Assembly: GCF_004331435.1 (NCBI RefSeq)
Contig: NZ_SJKA01000003.1
Location: 496,001 to 560,000 of the forward strand
Source of the DNA: Kribbella sindirgiensis
Lineage (GTDB): Bacteria; Actinomycetota; Actinomycetes; Propionibacteriales; Kribbellaceae
Reading direction: 5' to 3'
DNA length: 64,000 nt
Positions 15,835 through 27,208 of the stretch are shown one piece after another. Under the pieces are notes generated by a model that searched no databases, had not been told where the DNA came from, and worked only from the letters and a program-made list of their open reading frames with translations. The position numbers and the translations under genes are program-made. Each line of letters opens with the position of its first letter. Position 1 is the first letter of the stretch.

Positions 15835-16857
15835 TCAGACCGAGCGGGTGGCTACCAGGTCGCAGAGGGCGTCCAGGGCTTCTCGGCCGGGGCCTTCGGG
15901 GAGGGTGGCCAGGAGTTTGCGGGCGTCCGCTGCGCGGCGGCGTACGTCGTCTTCTGCCTGGCGGAAGGCGGCGTGGGAGCGGAGTAGGTCCAAGGTTTCC
16001 GCTAGGCGGGCGTCGTCGGAGAGGTCGGATTCCAGGAGGTCCAGGAGGCGGGCGTCCGTGGGGTCCGTGGGGTCCGCCTGGGCGCGGAAGATCAGGACCG
16101 GGAGGGTCGGGACGCCCTCGCGGAGGTCGGTTCCGGGGGTCTTGCCGGACTGGCCCGACTCGGATGCGATGTCCAGGAGGTCGTCGGCGAGCTGGAAGGC
16201 CACACCGATCTCCTCGCCGAACGCTCGCAGCGACTCCTGGATCTCCTCGGACGCACCGGCGTACCGGGCGCCGAAGAGGGCGGACGTCGCGATCAGCGAA
16301 CCGGTCTTGTCGGCGACCACCGACAGGTAGTGCTTCAACGGGTCCTGGCCTTCGCCGACACCCATCGTCTCGCGGATCTGACCCTCGACCAGCCGGCCGA
16401 AGGTCCGGGCCTGGATCCGGACCGCTTCCGGCCCGAGGTCCGCGACCAGGTCCGACGCACGGGCGAACAGCCAGTCACCGGACAGGATCGCGACCGAGTT
16501 GTCCCAACGCGCGTTCGCCGTTGACGAGCCCCGCCGCAGCGCGGCCTCGTCCATCACGTCGTCGTGGTGCAGTGTCGCGACATGCGTGAGCTCGACGACG
16601 ACCGCCGACTTCACGACGTCGTCGGACGCGACGTCGGCACCGAACTCCGCCGCCAGCAGCACCAGCAACGGCCGGAACCGCTTGCCGCCGGCAACCATGA
16701 CGTGCTGGGCGGCCGCCGTGACGAACGGCGCCTCCGACTGGGTCGCGTCGAGCAGCGCCTGCTCCACACGCTCCAGCCCAGCACGAACCCGGGACTCGAG
16801 CGCCGCGTCGGCGAACTCGAATCCCAGGCTCTCGGCCGGCAGCGGGGTCGGACTCAA
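15835..16857 (-). CDS. All-trans polyprenyl diphosphate synthase (menaquinone side chain)
   Basis: A 340-residue trans-isoprenyl diphosphate synthase. The two Asp-rich motifs are intact: HHDDVMD at about 97-103 and QLADDLLDI near 224-232. GGKRFRPLLVLL is the substrate-binding signature. It condenses isopentenyl diphosphate onto an allylic primer; by context it makes the C35-C45 tail for MenA (compare heptaprenyl synthases and GrcC1 next to the men genes in mycobacteria). The start is TTG at 16857, and its TTGA overlaps the nuoN stop, so it is translationally coupled to complex I. Chain length cannot be read with certainty. Confidence 0.88.
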   Translation of the reverse strand: MSPTPLPAESLGFEFADAALESRVRAGLERVEQALLDATQSEAPFVTAAAQHVMVAGGKRFRPLLVLLAAEFGADVASDDVVKSAVVVELTHVATLHHDDVMDEAALRRGSSTANARWDNSVAILSGDWLFARASDLVADLGPEAVRIQARTFGRLVEGQIRETMGVGEGQDPLKHYLSVVADKTGSLIATSALFGARYAGASEEIQESLRAFGEEIGVAFQLADDLLDIASESGQSGKTPGTDLREGVPTLPVLIFRAQADPTDPTDARLLDLLESDLSDDARLAETLDLLRSHAAFRQAEDDVRRRAADARKLLATLPEGPGREALDALCDLVATRSV

Positions 16858-18443
16858 CGGATGAACTCACCAGCTCGGGCCGCCAGGTCGAGCACCGGTC
16901 CGGGAACCAGACCGAGAACCACCGTGGCGGCGAGACCCAGGGCGACCGCCGACGTGGTCTGCCAGCCCGGCAGCGCCACGTCCGGCGCGTCGGCCGGCAG
17001 GTCGGAGAAGAACATCAGCACGATCACGCGGACGTAGAAGAACGCGGCGACCAGGCTGGACAGTACGGCGACGACGACCAGCGGCCACGCGCCACCCGTC
17101 CACGCCGCACTGAAGACCGCCCACTTGCCGGTGAAGCCCGCGGTCAGCGGGATACCGGCGAAGGACAGCAGGAAGAACGCGAAGATCCCGGCCAGCAACG
17201 GCGACTTCTTGCCCAGACCCGCCCAGCGGGACAGGTGCGTCGCCTCGCCACCCGCGTCCCGGACCAGCGTCACGACCGCGAACGCGCCGATCGTCGGGAA
17301 GCCGTACGAGACCAGGTAGAACAGCACCGCCTGCGTCGAGGTGATGCCGTTGTGGACACCGCTCCCGGCCTGCGCGAGGCCGACGAACGCGGTCAGCAGG
17401 AAGCCCGCGTGCGCGATCGACGAGTACGCCAGCATCCGCTTCACGTCGGTCTGGGTGATCGCGACGATCGAACCGACCACCATGGTGAGGATCGCGATGA
17501 TCCACATCATCGGCGCCCAGTCCCAGCGCGAGCCGCCGAGCGCGACGTAGAAGACCCGCATCAGGCCGACGAACGCCGCGATCTTGGTGCAGGCCGCCAT
17601 GAACCCGGTGACCGGGGTCGGAGCGCCCTGGTACACGTCCGGCGTCCAGGAGTGGAACGGTACGCCGCCGACCTTGAACAGCAGGCCGACGCCGAGCAGG
17701 CCGGTACCGGCGAGCAGGATGGTGTCGCTCCCGGTGTCCGAGCTGAGCGCGTCCGCGATCCCGCCGAGCGACATCGTGCCCGCGTACCCGTACAGCAGCG
17801 CGATCCCGAACAGCAGGAACGCCGACGAGAACGCACCGAGCAGGAAGTACTTCATCGCGGCTTCCTGCGAGATCAGCCGGCGACGGCGCGCCAGACCGCA
17901 CAGCAGGTACAGCGGCAGCGAGAAGACCTCGAGCGCGACGAACAGCACCAGCAGGTCGTTCGACGCCGCGAACAGCATCATGCCGCCGACCGCGAACAGC
18001 GTCAGCGGGAAGATCTCGGTGTGCTCGATCCGCGCCGCCGTACCCTCGCGCTCGGCCTCGGACCCCGGTACGGCGGCCGCCTGGCCGGCGAACGCGGACA
18101 GGCCGCCGTCGATCGAGCGCTCCGCGAACAGCAGCACGCTGATCAGGGACAGCGCCAGCAGGATCAGCCAGGTGAACAGCGCCGGGCCGTCGACCGAGAT
18201 CGCACCCTGGGCGGCCAGCAGTTCCTTCTTGCCGTTCATCAGGATGCCGGTCAGCACACCGGACACGACCACGGCGACCACCGTGATCGCCAGCTGCACC
18301 AGGTGCCGCAACGGCCGCGGCAGGAACGCCTCGACCAGGACGCCGACGCACGCCGCGCCGAACACGACGAGCAGCGGAGCCAGCTCGTTGTACTCGATCT
18401 TGGGCGCCGTGAAGTCCGCCAGCGGCAGCAACATCGCGCTCAC
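16854..18443 (-). CDS. nuoN: NADH-quinone oxidoreductase subunit N
   Basis: A 529-residue antiporter-like membrane subunit of complex I, with about 14 helices. It carries the Mrp-type proton channel signatures GGVPFHSWTPDVYQGAPTPVTGFMAA and MLAYSSIAHAGF. A GTG start overlaps the nuoM stop (GTGA), and its own TGA overlaps the TTG of the prenyl synthase gene. A loop insertion of about 40 residues (ERSIDGGLSAFAGQAAAVPG and onward) lies near residues 107-148, as in other actinobacterial NuoN. It is the last gene of the nuo operon. Confidence 0.95.
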   Translation of the reverse strand: MSAMLLPLADFTAPKIEYNELAPLLVVFGAACVGVLVEAFLPRPLRHLVQLAITVVAVVVSGVLTGILMNGKKELLAAQGAISVDGPALFTWLILLALSLISVLLFAERSIDGGLSAFAGQAAAVPGSEAEREGTAARIEHTEIFPLTLFAVGGMMLFAASNDLLVLFVALEVFSLPLYLLCGLARRRRLISQEAAMKYFLLGAFSSAFLLFGIALLYGYAGTMSLGGIADALSSDTGSDTILLAGTGLLGVGLLFKVGGVPFHSWTPDVYQGAPTPVTGFMAACTKIAAFVGLMRVFYVALGGSRWDWAPMMWIIAILTMVVGSIVAITQTDVKRMLAYSSIAHAGFLLTAFVGLAQAGSGVHNGITSTQAVLFYLVSYGFPTIGAFAVVTLVRDAGGEATHLSRWAGLGKKSPLLAGIFAFFLLSFAGIPLTAGFTGKWAVFSAAWTGGAWPLVVVAVLSSLVAAFFYVRVIVLMFFSDLPADAPDVALPGWQTTSAVALGLAATVVLGLVPGPVLDLAARAGEFIR

Positions 18444-19963
18444 TTCTGTCCCTCCGTCACGGGGATCTGCGGTGCCTTGTCGGTCACGCCGACCCGCTGC
18501 ATGGTCTCGTCGACCGCGGGCTTGATGATGTCGACCACCGGCTTCGGGAAGATCCCGAGCCCGATGATCAGGACCACGAGCGGCGCGATCGCCAGCACCT
18601 CACGCGCGTTCAGGTCCTTCAGCTTCTCGATCCCGTCGCGGACCGGACCGGTCATCGTGCGCTGGTACATCAGCAGGATGTACAGCGCGGCCAGCACGAT
18701 ACCGAGGACGGCGATCACCGCGATCACCTTGTGCCGGCTGAACGTCCCGGCGAGCACCATGAACTCGGAGATGAACGGCGACAGCCCCGGCAGCGCCAGG
18801 CTGGACAGTCCCGCGAACAGGAACGTGCCGGCCAGCACCGGGGCGACCTTCTCCACCCCGCCGTAGTCGGCGATCCGCGCGGAACCGCGCCGGGAGATCA
18901 GGTACCCGGCGACCAGGAACAGCGCCGCGGTGGAGAGACCGTGGTTGAACATGTACAGCGTCGATCCGGTCAGGCCCTGCGACGTCAGCGCGAAGATACC
19001 CATCACGATGAAGCCGAAGTGCGAGATCGAGGTGTACGCGATCAGACGCTTGATGTCGGTCTGGCCGATCGCCAGGAGCGCGCCGTACAGCACCGAGATC
19101 AGCGCCAGCACCAGGACGACCGGGGTGGCCCACTCGGACGCGTTCGGGAACAGGCCCAGGCAGAACCGGATCATCCCGAAGGTGCCGATCTTGTCCAGGA
19201 TGCCGACCAGCAGCACCGACGTCCCCGGCGTCGCCTCACCGGCCGCGTCCGGCAGCCAGGTGTGGAACGGCACCATCGGCGCCTTCACCGCGAACGCGAA
19301 GAAGAAGCCGAGGAACAGCCACCGCTCGGTGTTCTGGCTGATGTCCAGCTTCATCAGGTCGCTCAGCAGGTACGACGGCTCACCGGCCTTGGCCGAGACG
19401 ACGTACAGGCCGACGACCGACGCCAGCATCAGCAGACCGCCGAGCAGCGAGTAGAGCAGGAACTTCACCGCGGCGTACGAACGCTGCGGGCCGCCGAAGC
19501 CGCCGATCAGGAAGTACATCGGGATCAGCGTGGCCTCGAACAGCACGTAGAAGAGGAACACGTCGGTGGCCGAGAACACGCCGATCGACAGCGCCTCGAG
19601 GCCCAGGATCCAGGCGAAGAAGGACTTCTCCGACCAGCGCCCGTGCGACGCGTCGTTCCAGGACGCGATCATCACGATCGGCGTCAGCAGCGCGGTCAGC
19701 ACCACCAGCACGATCCCGACACCGTCGAGACCGAGCGCGTAGTGCGCGCCGAACGCCTTGATCCAGGTGTGCGTCTCGGCGTAGTCCTCGGCGCCGTTGC
19801 GGTGGTAGCCGATCGCGACGATCGCGGTCAGCACCAGCGTGACGAGCGAGAACCCGAGCGCGACCTGCTTGGCCGTCAGCGCTTTCGCCTTCGGCACCAG
19901 CATCGTCGCGATGGCCCCGACGAACGGCAGGAGCAGTAACAGGGTCAGCCAACCGATGTTCAC
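18440..19963 (-). CDS. nuoM: NADH-quinone oxidoreductase subunit M
   Basis: A 507-residue antiporter-like membrane subunit of complex I and one of its three proton channels. Channel motifs include [33 protein letters not shown] and [20 protein letters not shown], with the usual buried Glu ([11 protein letters not shown]) and Lys residues. The GTG start overlaps the nuoL stop by 4 nt. The length is normal for the family. Confidence 0.96.
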   Translation of the reverse strand: MNIGWLTLLLLLPFVGAIATMLVPKAKALTAKQVALGFSLVTLVLTAIVAIGYHRNGAEDYAETHTWIKAFGAHYALGLDGVGIVLVVLTALLTPIVMIASWNDASHGRWSEKSFFAWILGLEALSIGVFSATDVFLFYVLFEATLIPMYFLIGGFGGPQRSYAAVKFLLYSLLGGLLMLASVVGLYVVSAKAGEPSYLLSDLMKLDISQNTERWLFLGFFFAFAVKAPMVPFHTWLPDAAGEATPGTSVLLVGILDKIGTFGMIRFCLGLFPNASEWATPVVLVLALISVLYGALLAIGQTDIKRLIAYTSISHFGFIVMGIFALTSQGLTGSTLYMFNHGLSTAALFLVAGYLISRRGSARIADYGGVEKVAPVLAGTFLFAGLSSLALPGLSPFISEFMVLAGTFSRHKVIAVIAVLGIVLAALYILLMYQRTMTGPVRDGIEKLKDLNAREVLAIAPLVVLIIGLGIFPKPVVDIIKPAVDETMQRVGVTDKAPQIPVTEGQK

Positions 19964-21828
19964 GACAACCTCACCGCGAGGAGGGCGACGACCACGAATG
20001 CGGCGCCGAAGACCATGCTGAGTGCGTACGAACGGACGAAGCCCGTCTGGAACCGGCGGAGCCGGCCGGACAGACCGCCGAAGAGTGCGGCCAGGCCGTT
20101 GACCAGGCCGTCGACGCCCCGGTTGTCGAGCCAGACCAGCGTCCGGGTCAGGTACTGCCCGGGCCGCATCAGGACCGCCTCGTTCAGCGCGTCACCGTAC
20201 AGGTCCCGGCGGGCGAAGACGGTGACCGGCGAACCGGCCGGCGCCTCCCGCGGGATGTCCCGGCGGTACTTGAGCACCGCGATGACGATGCCGACGGCAA
20301 CCACCGCGAGGGTGATCAGCGTCATCACCAGGGCACTCACCGGCGGGTGGTGCTCCTCGTGACCGACGATCGGCTCCAGCCAGTCGACGATCCAGTGCCC
20401 CGCGAAGTACAGCGCGCCGCCGCCCAGCGACAGGGCCGCCAGGATGATCAGCGGCCAGGTCATCACGGCCGGCGACTCGTGCGGGTGCACGTCGTCCGCC
20501 CAGCGCTTCTTGCCGAAGAACGTCATCAGCATCACCCGCGTCATGTAGAACGCGGTGATCCCGGCGCCGAGCAGCGCGCACAGACCGATCACCGTGTTGT
20601 CCGCGAACGCGGCCTCGATGATCTTGTCCTTGCTGAAGAAGCCGGCGAACGGCGGGATGCCGAGGATCGCCAGGTACCCGAAGGCGAAGGTCGCGAAGGT
20701 GATCTTCATCGGCGTCCGCAGCGCGCCGTAGTGGCGCATGTTCACGTCGTCGTTCATGCCGTGCATGACCGATCCGGCGCCGAGGAACATGTTGGCCTTG
20801 AAGAAGCCGTGGGTGAGCAGGTGGAAGATCGCGAACACGTACCCGGCCGGGCCGAGGCCCGCGGCGAGCATCATGTAACCGATCTGGCTCATCGTCGAAC
20901 CGGCCAGCGCCTTCTTGATGTCGTCCTTGGCGCAACCGATGATCGCACCGGCGAGCGCGGTGACCGTACCGACGATCACCACTGCGGTGGACGCGGCGTC
21001 GGTGACCTCGTAGATCGCGTGCGACCGGACCACCAGGTAGACGCCGGCCGTGACCATCGTCGCCGCGTGGATCAGCGCCGACACCGGGGTCGGGCCCTCC
21101 ATCGCGTCCAGCAGCCAGGACTGCAGCGGCACCTGCGCGGACTTACCGCAGGCGGCCAGCAGCAGCATCAGGCCGAGCAGCGTGGCCCAGGTGCTCGAGA
21201 CGTGCTCGGCGCCGGCGTTCACGGTCGAGAACGCGGAGGAGCCGAACAGCGCCCACATGCTCATCACCGCGAGCGAGAGGCCGATGTCACCGACCCGGTT
21301 CACCACGAACGCCTTCTTCGCGGCGACCGCTGCCGAGTTCTTGTGCTGCCAGAAACCGATCAGCAGGTACGACGCCAGACCGACGCCCTCCCAGCCGACG
21401 AAGACCAGCAGGTAGTCGGCCGCGAGGACCAGCAGCAGCATCGACGCGATGAACAGGTTCAGGTAGCCGAAGAACCGCCGCCGGCGCGGGTCGTGCTCCA
21501 TGTAGCCGATCGAGTAGATGTGGATCAGCGAACCCACACCGGTGATCAGCAGCACGAACAGGATCGACAGCGGGTCGATCAGCAGCGTGAAGTCGACCTT
21601 GATGCTGCCGACCGAGAACCACTCGAACAGCCGGACCGTCTCGGACCGCTCCTCGCTGCCGTGTCCTCGCATCTGGAAGAACAGCACGACGCCGAAGGCG
21701 AAGGAGATCACCGGCGCCAGGGTGCCCAGCAGGTGACCCCACGCGTTGGTGGCCTTGCCACCGAGCAGCAGGATCGCCGCGGACACCGCCGGTACCGCGA
21801 CCAGCAGCCACGTCAGCTCATGACTCAT
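19960..21828 (-). CDS. nuoL: NADH-quinone oxidoreductase subunit L
   Basis: A 622-residue distal antiporter-like subunit of complex I. The core has [30 protein letters not shown] and [23 protein letters not shown]. The C-terminal extension includes the long lateral helix region that in solved structures runs along the membrane arm. The start is an ATG 12 nt after the nuoK stop, the widest gap in the nuo set after the upstream region. Its stop overlaps nuoM (GTGA). Confidence 0.96.
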   Translation of the reverse strand: MSHELTWLLVAVPAVSAAILLLGGKATNAWGHLLGTLAPVISFAFGVVLFFQMRGHGSEERSETVRLFEWFSVGSIKVDFTLLIDPLSILFVLLITGVGSLIHIYSIGYMEHDPRRRRFFGYLNLFIASMLLLVLAADYLLVFVGWEGVGLASYLLIGFWQHKNSAAVAAKKAFVVNRVGDIGLSLAVMSMWALFGSSAFSTVNAGAEHVSSTWATLLGLMLLLAACGKSAQVPLQSWLLDAMEGPTPVSALIHAATMVTAGVYLVVRSHAIYEVTDAASTAVVIVGTVTALAGAIIGCAKDDIKKALAGSTMSQIGYMMLAAGLGPAGYVFAIFHLLTHGFFKANMFLGAGSVMHGMNDDVNMRHYGALRTPMKITFATFAFGYLAILGIPPFAGFFSKDKIIEAAFADNTVIGLCALLGAGITAFYMTRVMLMTFFGKKRWADDVHPHESPAVMTWPLIILAALSLGGGALYFAGHWIVDWLEPIVGHEEHHPPVSALVMTLITLAVVAVGIVIAVLKYRRDIPREAPAGSPVTVFARRDLYGDALNEAVLMRPGQYLTRTLVWLDNRGVDGLVNGLAALFGGLSGRLRRFQTGFVRSYALSMVFGAAFVVVALLAVRLS

Positions 21829-21840
21829 GGGGTGCTTACC

Positions 21841-22140
21841 TCAGTACTTGAGCAGGTTGGCGTCGTCGACCGAGGCCGAGCGACGGGTGCGGAAGATGGC
21901 CATGATGATCGCCAGCCCGATCACGACCTCGGCCGCGGCCACCACCATCACGAAGAAGGCGGCGATCTGGCCGTCGAGGTTGCCGTGCTGGCGGGCGAAG
22001 CTCACGAACGCGAGGTTGGTCGCGTTCAGCATCAGCTCGACGCACATGAAGACGACGATCGCGTTCCGGCGGACCAGCACGCCCAGCGCGCCGATACTGA
22101 ACAGGATCGCCGCGAGCACGATGTACGGCTCGGTACTCAC
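21841..22140 (-). CDS. nuoK: NADH-quinone oxidoreductase subunit K
   Basis: A 99-residue three-helix membrane subunit. The conserved Glu residues needed for proton transfer are present in [19 protein letters not shown] (helix 2) and [19 protein letters not shown] (helix 3). A GTG start overlaps the nuoJ TGA by 4 nt. Size and composition are typical of bacterial NuoK. Confidence 0.96.
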   Translation of the reverse strand: MSTEPYIVLAAILFSIGALGVLVRRNAIVVFMCVELMLNATNLAFVSFARQHGNLDGQIAAFFVMVVAAAEVVIGLAIIMAIFRTRRSASVDDANLLKY

Positions 22141-22931
22141 TTGTCGTCTCCTTCTGCGTCACCCGCGTCGAGCTTGCGGACCTCTTCGATGTCCGCGCGC
22201 TCCTCGGCTTCGGGGAACACGGTGCCACGTGCCTGGAGCACCCGCGAAACCGAGGTCGGTGCGATCGACCCGTCCGGCAGCAGCGCCGGGGTGTCGACGG
22301 CGTTGTGCCGGGCCAGCACACCCGGCGTCGGCAGCGGGCCGGGGTGGATGCCCTGCTCGGCGTACTTGCGGATCCGCTCCTCGGCGTGGTCGCGCTGCGT
22401 CTTCTTCTTGGTCAGCCGCTCGCGGTGGGCCAGCATCATGGCGCCCATCGCCGCGGTGATCAGCAGCGCGGACGTGACCTCGAAGGCGAACACGTACTTG
22501 CCGAACAGCAGCTGCGCGAGACCCTTGACGTTCCCGTCCGGCTGCGCGTCGGCCAGCCCGGTCGGGTTGCCGTAGATCGCGTTGCCGACGGCGGCGACCA
22601 GGAGTACGCCGAAGCCGAGGAACGCGATCCCGGCGAGCAGCCGCTGACCGCGGATCGTCTCGACCAGCGAGTCGGACGCGTCGACGCCGACCAGCATCAG
22701 CACGAACAGGAACAGCATCAGGATCGCGCCGGTGTAGACGATGATCTGGACCGCGAACAGGAACGGCGCGTCCTGCGCGGCGTACTGCACCGCGAGGCAG
22801 ATCATCACGGTCGCCAGCAGCAGCGCCGAGTGCACGGCCTTACGGACCAGCACCATGCCGATCGCGGCCAGGATCATGACCGGAGCCAGCATCCAGAACG
22901 CGACCTCCGGGCCGGTGACCAACCCGATCAT
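22137..22931 (-). CDS. nuoJ: NADH-quinone oxidoreductase subunit J
   Basis: A 264-residue membrane subunit with five predicted helices. The conserved helix-3 region reads [23 protein letters not shown], the site of the pi-bulge in solved complexes. After about residue 190 comes a soluble, charged C-terminal extension ([19 protein letters not shown] and on to the end, about 75 residues) not found in E. coli NuoJ but usual in actinobacteria. The start overlaps the nuoI stop (ATGA). Confidence 0.95.
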   Translation of the reverse strand: MIGLVTGPEVAFWMLAPVMILAAIGMVLVRKAVHSALLLATVMICLAVQYAAQDAPFLFAVQIIVYTGAILMLFLFVLMLVGVDASDSLVETIRGQRLLAGIAFLGFGVLLVAAVGNAIYGNPTGLADAQPDGNVKGLAQLLFGKYVFAFEVTSALLITAAMGAMMLAHRERLTKKKTQRDHAEERIRKYAEQGIHPGPLPTPGVLARHNAVDTPALLPDGSIAPTSVSRVLQARGTVFPEAEERADIEEVRKLDAGDAEGDDK

Positions 22932-23473
22932 TTGGCGTCACTCCCCCCGGTCTTCGCGGCACCGGTCAGACCGAGGTAGTAGTCCTTCTCGGTCGTGCCG
23001 AGCTGCATCTCGTGCGGGGGCTCCTGCATACCCGGGAGCAGCGGCGCCAACAGGTCCTTCTTCTCGTAGATGAGGGACTCGCGGCTGGTGTCGGCCAGCT
23101 CGTACTCGTTGGTCATGGTGAGCGCCCGGGTCGGGCAGGCCTCGATGCACAGACCGCAGAGGATGCAGCGCAGGTAGTTGATCTGGTACACCCGGCCGTA
23201 CCGCTCGCCCGGCGAGAAGCGGTCGCCCTCGGTGTTGTCCGCGCCCTCGACGTAGATCGCGTCCGCGGGGCAGGCCCAGGCGCACAGCTCACAGCCGACG
23301 CACTTCTCCAGCCCGTCCGGCCAGCGGTTCAGCTGGTGCCGGCCGTGGAACCGCGGCGCGGTCGGCTTCTTCTTGAACGGGTATTCCTCGGTGAACACCC
23401 CGCGGAACATCGTTCGGAACGTGACCCCGAACCCGGCTACCGGGTCCCAGAGGGACTCTTTGACACTAGCCAC
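22928..23473 (-). CDS. nuoI: NADH-quinone oxidoreductase subunit I
   Basis: A 181-residue ferredoxin-like subunit holding clusters N6a and N6b. The two [4Fe-4S] motifs are [12 protein letters not shown] and [12 protein letters not shown]. These relay electrons from NuoG to NuoB. The N-terminal amphipathic segment ([20 protein letters not shown]) would dock on the membrane arm. The start is a GTG at 23473, within the end of nuoH (8-nt overlap). Confidence 0.97.
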   Translation of the reverse strand: MASVKESLWDPVAGFGVTFRTMFRGVFTEEYPFKKKPTAPRFHGRHQLNRWPDGLEKCVGCELCAWACPADAIYVEGADNTEGDRFSPGERYGRVYQINYLRCILCGLCIEACPTRALTMTNEYELADTSRESLIYEKKDLLAPLLPGMQEPPHEMQLGTTEKDYYLGLTGAAKTGGSDAK

Positions 23474-24773
23474 GGCTGCCTGCCTTCGATGTCGGCTCGG
23501 TCTGCTGTTTGGGGAGCGGTGGTGGCACCGGGAAGCCGCCGGCGAAGGCGTCGAACTCCTTGCCGTCGGCCACCTCGGCCGGCTCTTCCTTGGGCTTCTG
23601 CGGGACGAACATGCTGATCACCGCGATCACCAGCACGATCGCGGCCGCGACCAGCAGCGTGGTCCGGCTGAAGTTGGTCTCGCGGCCGACCGCACGGACG
23701 GTGGCGACCAGCAGGATCCAGGCCAGCGAGATCGGGATCAGGACCTTCCACCCGAACTTCATGAACTGGTCGTAGCGCAGTCGCGGCAGCGTTCCGCGCA
23801 ACCAGATGTAGAAGAAGATGAAGCCCATCAGCTTGCCCATGAACCACAGCACCGGCCAGAAGCCGTCGTTCGCGCCGTCCCAGATCGAGATCGGCCACGG
23901 TGCCCGCCAGCCGCCCAGGAACAGCGTGGTGGCCAGTGCGGACACGGTCGCCATGTTGATGTACTCGGCCAGGAAGAACATCGCGTACTTGATCGAGGAG
24001 TACTCGGTCAGGAAGCCCGCGACCAGCTCGCCCTCGGCCTCCGGGAGGTCGAACGGCGCCCGGTTCGTCTCGCCGACCATCGAGATCACGTAGATCACGA
24101 ACGACGGGAAGAGCAGGAACGCGTACCACCCGGGCAGCGGGATGTCGGTCCCGAACCAGTGCACGGTCTGGTGCGACTGCGCCGCCACGATCTCCGAGGT
24201 GGACAGCGACCCCGCGAACAGGAACACCGTCACCAGCGCCAGTCCCATCGCGACCTCGTACGAGATCATCTGGGCGCTGGACCGCAGACCGCCGAGCAGC
24301 GAGTACGTCGAGTTCGACGACCAGCCGCCGAGCACGATGCCGTAGATACCGATCGAGGCGATCGCCATCACGTACAGCACCGAGACCGGCAGGTCGGTGA
24401 GCTGCAGCCGGGTGTAGGTGTCGGTGAACGGGATCTTCACCGTCGGGCCGAACGGGATCACCGCGAAGGTGAGGAAGGCCGGGACGGCGACGATGGCCGG
24501 CGCCAGCACGAAGACCAGCCGGTCGACGCCCTTCGGCATCAGGTCTTCCTTGAGCATCAGCTTCACACCGTCGGCCAGCGACTGCAGCAGACCCTGCGGG
24601 CCGTGCACATTCGGGCCGATCCGCTGCTGCATCCGCGCCACCACCCGGCGTTCGAGCCAGATGTTGAACAGCGTCAGCACCACCAGGAAGACGAAGATCA
24701 ACAGCACCTTGATGAGGATCACCCACCAGGGGTCGGAACCGACCCCCGCGTCAGGCACCGCTAGCGAAATCAT
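23466..24773 (-). CDS. nuoH: NADH-quinone oxidoreductase subunit H
   Basis: A 435-residue membrane subunit forming the quinone entry channel. Signatures include [21 protein letters not shown], with the conserved Glu/Arg cluster, and [35 protein letters not shown] 60-residue soluble tail ([20 protein letters not shown] and on) follows the last helix and is commoner in actinobacteria than in proteobacteria. The start overlaps the nuoG stop (ATGA). Confidence 0.97.
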   Translation of the reverse strand: MISLAVPDAGVGSDPWWVILIKVLLIFVFLVVLTLFNIWLERRVVARMQQRIGPNVHGPQGLLQSLADGVKLMLKEDLMPKGVDRLVFVLAPAIVAVPAFLTFAVIPFGPTVKIPFTDTYTRLQLTDLPVSVLYVMAIASIGIYGIVLGGWSSNSTYSLLGGLRSSAQMISYEVAMGLALVTVFLFAGSLSTSEIVAAQSHQTVHWFGTDIPLPGWYAFLLFPSFVIYVISMVGETNRAPFDLPEAEGELVAGFLTEYSSIKYAMFFLAEYINMATVSALATTLFLGGWRAPWPISIWDGANDGFWPVLWFMGKLMGFIFFYIWLRGTLPRLRYDQFMKFGWKVLIPISLAWILLVATVRAVGRETNFSRTTLLVAAAIVLVIAVISMFVPQKPKEEPAEVADGKEFDAFAGGFPVPPPLPKQQTEPTSKAGSRG

Positions 24774-27208
24774 GCGTTTCCTCCGGCGATCGTCACGATC
24801 GAGCCATGGTCTGCGTGCAGCGACCGGCGGACGTGGGAGTCGGCCGAGTTGGTCGGCAGCCAGACCACGTTGTCGGTCATCGGCGTGATGACGACCGGCA
24901 GCCGGATGCTCCCGGCGTCGGTGCTCACCACCAGCTCGTCACCGTCGGCGACACCGATCCGGCGTGCGGTGGTGAGCGAGACCCGGGCGACCGGCGTCCG
25001 CGCGGTCGCGGTCAGGTGCGGCTCGCCGTCGCAGGCGCGGCTGTCGTCGATCAGCATCCGCCAGGTCGCGAGCCGGGTGGAGTCGAACGCGCCGAGGGCC
25101 GGACCGGCCTGGTACGTCGGCTCCTGGGCCCGGTCGCCGTCCCAGCGGCCGAGCTCGTCGTACTCGCGCTTGGCGCCGTCGGTCGTGCTGAAGCCGAGCG
25201 GGTTGCCCATCTCCTGCGCCAGCGCGGCCAGCGCGCGGACGTCCGGCATCGCGGTCGGCACCTTGAGCACGACCGGGAACGGCCGCTCGCGACCCTCCCA
25301 GTTCACGAAGGTGCCGGACTTCTCCGCCGGCGGTACGACGGGGAAGACCACGTCGGCGTACTCGGTCACCTGCGAGTTGCGTACCTCGAAGCTGACCACG
25401 AACGGTGCGGCGTCCAGCGCGGCGAGCGCCGCGTCCGGGTCGGGCAGGTCGTCGATCTCGACACCCGCGACGACCAGCGCCTGCAGCGAACCCGCGGCAG
25501 CAATGATCTCGGTGAGGTCCTTGCCGGGCGCACCCGGCAGGTTGTCGACGCCCCAGGCGGCCTGCAGGTCGACTCGCGCCTGCGGGTCGCTGACCAGCCG
25601 GCCACCGGGCAGCAGGCCCGGAAGGCAGCCGGCCTCGAGCGCGGCCCGGTCACCCGCACGCCGCGGGATCCAGGCCAGCTGCGCACCCGAGTCGAGTGCG
25701 AGCCGGAGCGCCGCCGAGTATCCGCCCGGCACGGCGGCCAACCGCTCGCCGACGACGATGATCGAGTCCGCACCGAGCGCGGCCCGGGCAGCTGCCCCGG
25801 CCTCGCCGGCGTTCCCGAGATCCGCGAGTACGGCGGCCTCGGTACCCGGAGACGCCTGGACGACGACGCCGTCGAGCTTCTCCACACCACGCGACGCGTA
25901 CGCCGCGATCGTGAACACCTTGGTGCCGTGCGTCTTCACGCCCTTGCGCACCCGGAGGAACACCGACGGCGCCTCTTCCTCGGGCTCGAGCCCGAGGAAC
26001 AGCACCGAGCCGGCCTTCTCCAGGTCCGCGAACGTCGTACCCAGGCCGGTGCCGGCCACCGCGGCGGCGAGGAAGTCCGCCTCCTCCGCGGAGTGCGGGC
26101 GGGCCCGGAAGTCGATGTCGTTGCTGCCCAGCGCGACGCGGGCGAACTTCGAGTACGCGTAGGCGTCCTCGACCGGCAGCCGGCCACCGGTCAGCACCGC
26201 CGCGTTGCCGCGGGCCGCGGTCAGCTTCTGCGCCGCGAAGGTCAGTGCCTCCGGCCACGACGCCGGCCGCAGCTCGCCGTCCTCGCGGATCAGCGGGTGC
26301 GTCAGCCGGTCACCGGTGGTCGCGTACTGGAACGCGAACCGGTCCTTGTCGGAGATCCACTCCTCGTTGACCTCCGGGTCGTCACCGGCCAGCCGGCGCA
26401 TCACCTTGCCGCGCCGGTAGTCGACCCGGATCGCCGCACCGGACGAGTCGTGCTCGGCCACCGACGGCACCGACACCAGGTCGAACGGCCGCGAGCGGAA
26501 GCGGTACGCCGCACTCGTCAGCGCACCGACCGGGCAGATCTGGATCGTGTTGCCGGAGAAGTAGCTCTCGAAGGGCTCCTTCTCGTAGATGCCGACCTGC
26601 TGCAGCGCGCCGCGCTCGATCAGCGCGATGAACGGGTCACCGGCGATCTGCTCGGAGAACCGGGTGCAGCGCGCGCAGAGGATGCACCGCTCGCGGTCCA
26701 GCAGCACCTCGGCCGAGATGTTGATCGGCTTCGGGTAGGTCCGCTTGATCCCGTGCGACTCGTGGAACCGGGACTCGCCGGCGCCGTTGCTCATCGCCTG
26801 GTTCTGCAGCGGGCACTCGCCGCCCTTGTCGCAGACCGGGCAGTCGAGCGGGTGGTTGATCAGCAGGAACTCCATGTTCCCGTGCTGCGCCTTGTCGGCC
26901 ACCGGCGAGGAGACCTGGGTCCGGATCACCATGCCGTCGGCGACGGTCAGCGTGCAGGACGCCTGCGGTTTCGGCATCCCGCGGCCGTTGCCGGCGTCGG
27001 TGACCTCGACCAGGCACTGGCGGCAGGCGCCGACCGGGTCGAGCAGCGGGTGGTCGCAGAACCGCGGGATCTGGATCCCGATCTGCTCGGCCGCCCGGAT
27101 CGCCAGGCTGTTCTTCGGAACCTTCACCTCGATGTCGTCGATGGTGACCGTCACCAGGTCGGTGCGCTCCACCTCCGACCCGGCCGGCGGGTTCGCTTGG
27201 ATCGTCAT
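24770..27208 (-). CDS. nuoG: NADH-quinone oxidoreductase subunit G
   Basis: An 812-residue peripheral-arm subunit. The N-terminal [2Fe-2S] domain has [16 protein letters not shown]. Next is the His-Cys motif region [17 protein letters not shown]. Then come two [4Fe-4S] sites ([13 protein letters not shown] and [10 protein letters not shown]). The remaining ~570 residues form the molybdopterin-oxidoreductase fold, without cofactor in complex I. The C-terminus has a molydopterin dinucleotide-binding-like beta barrel ([25 protein letters not shown]). It overlaps nuoF and nuoH by 4 nt each. Confidence 0.96.
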   Translation of the reverse strand: MTIQANPPAGSEVERTDLVTVTIDDIEVKVPKNSLAIRAAEQIGIQIPRFCDHPLLDPVGACRQCLVEVTDAGNGRGMPKPQASCTLTVADGMVIRTQVSSPVADKAQHGNMEFLLINHPLDCPVCDKGGECPLQNQAMSNGAGESRFHESHGIKRTYPKPINISAEVLLDRERCILCARCTRFSEQIAGDPFIALIERGALQQVGIYEKEPFESYFSGNTIQICPVGALTSAAYRFRSRPFDLVSVPSVAEHDSSGAAIRVDYRRGKVMRRLAGDDPEVNEEWISDKDRFAFQYATTGDRLTHPLIREDGELRPASWPEALTFAAQKLTAARGNAAVLTGGRLPVEDAYAYSKFARVALGSNDIDFRARPHSAEEADFLAAAVAGTGLGTTFADLEKAGSVLFLGLEPEEEAPSVFLRVRKGVKTHGTKVFTIAAYASRGVEKLDGVVVQASPGTEAAVLADLGNAGEAGAAARAALGADSIIVVGERLAAVPGGYSAALRLALDSGAQLAWIPRRAGDRAALEAGCLPGLLPGGRLVSDPQARVDLQAAWGVDNLPGAPGKDLTEIIAAAGSLQALVVAGVEIDDLPDPDAALAALDAAPFVVSFEVRNSQVTEYADVVFPVVPPAEKSGTFVNWEGRERPFPVVLKVPTAMPDVRALAALAQEMGNPLGFSTTDGAKREYDELGRWDGDRAQEPTYQAGPALGAFDSTRLATWRMLIDDSRACDGEPHLTATARTPVARVSLTTARRIGVADGDELVVSTDAGSIRLPVVITPMTDNVVWLPTNSADSHVRRSLHADHGSIVTIAGGNA

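Noticed and set aside
20347..22575. 742-residue plus-strand open frame opposite nuoL-nuoJ
   Set aside because: Antisense of the complex I membrane subunits; composition is that of GC-rich complement.
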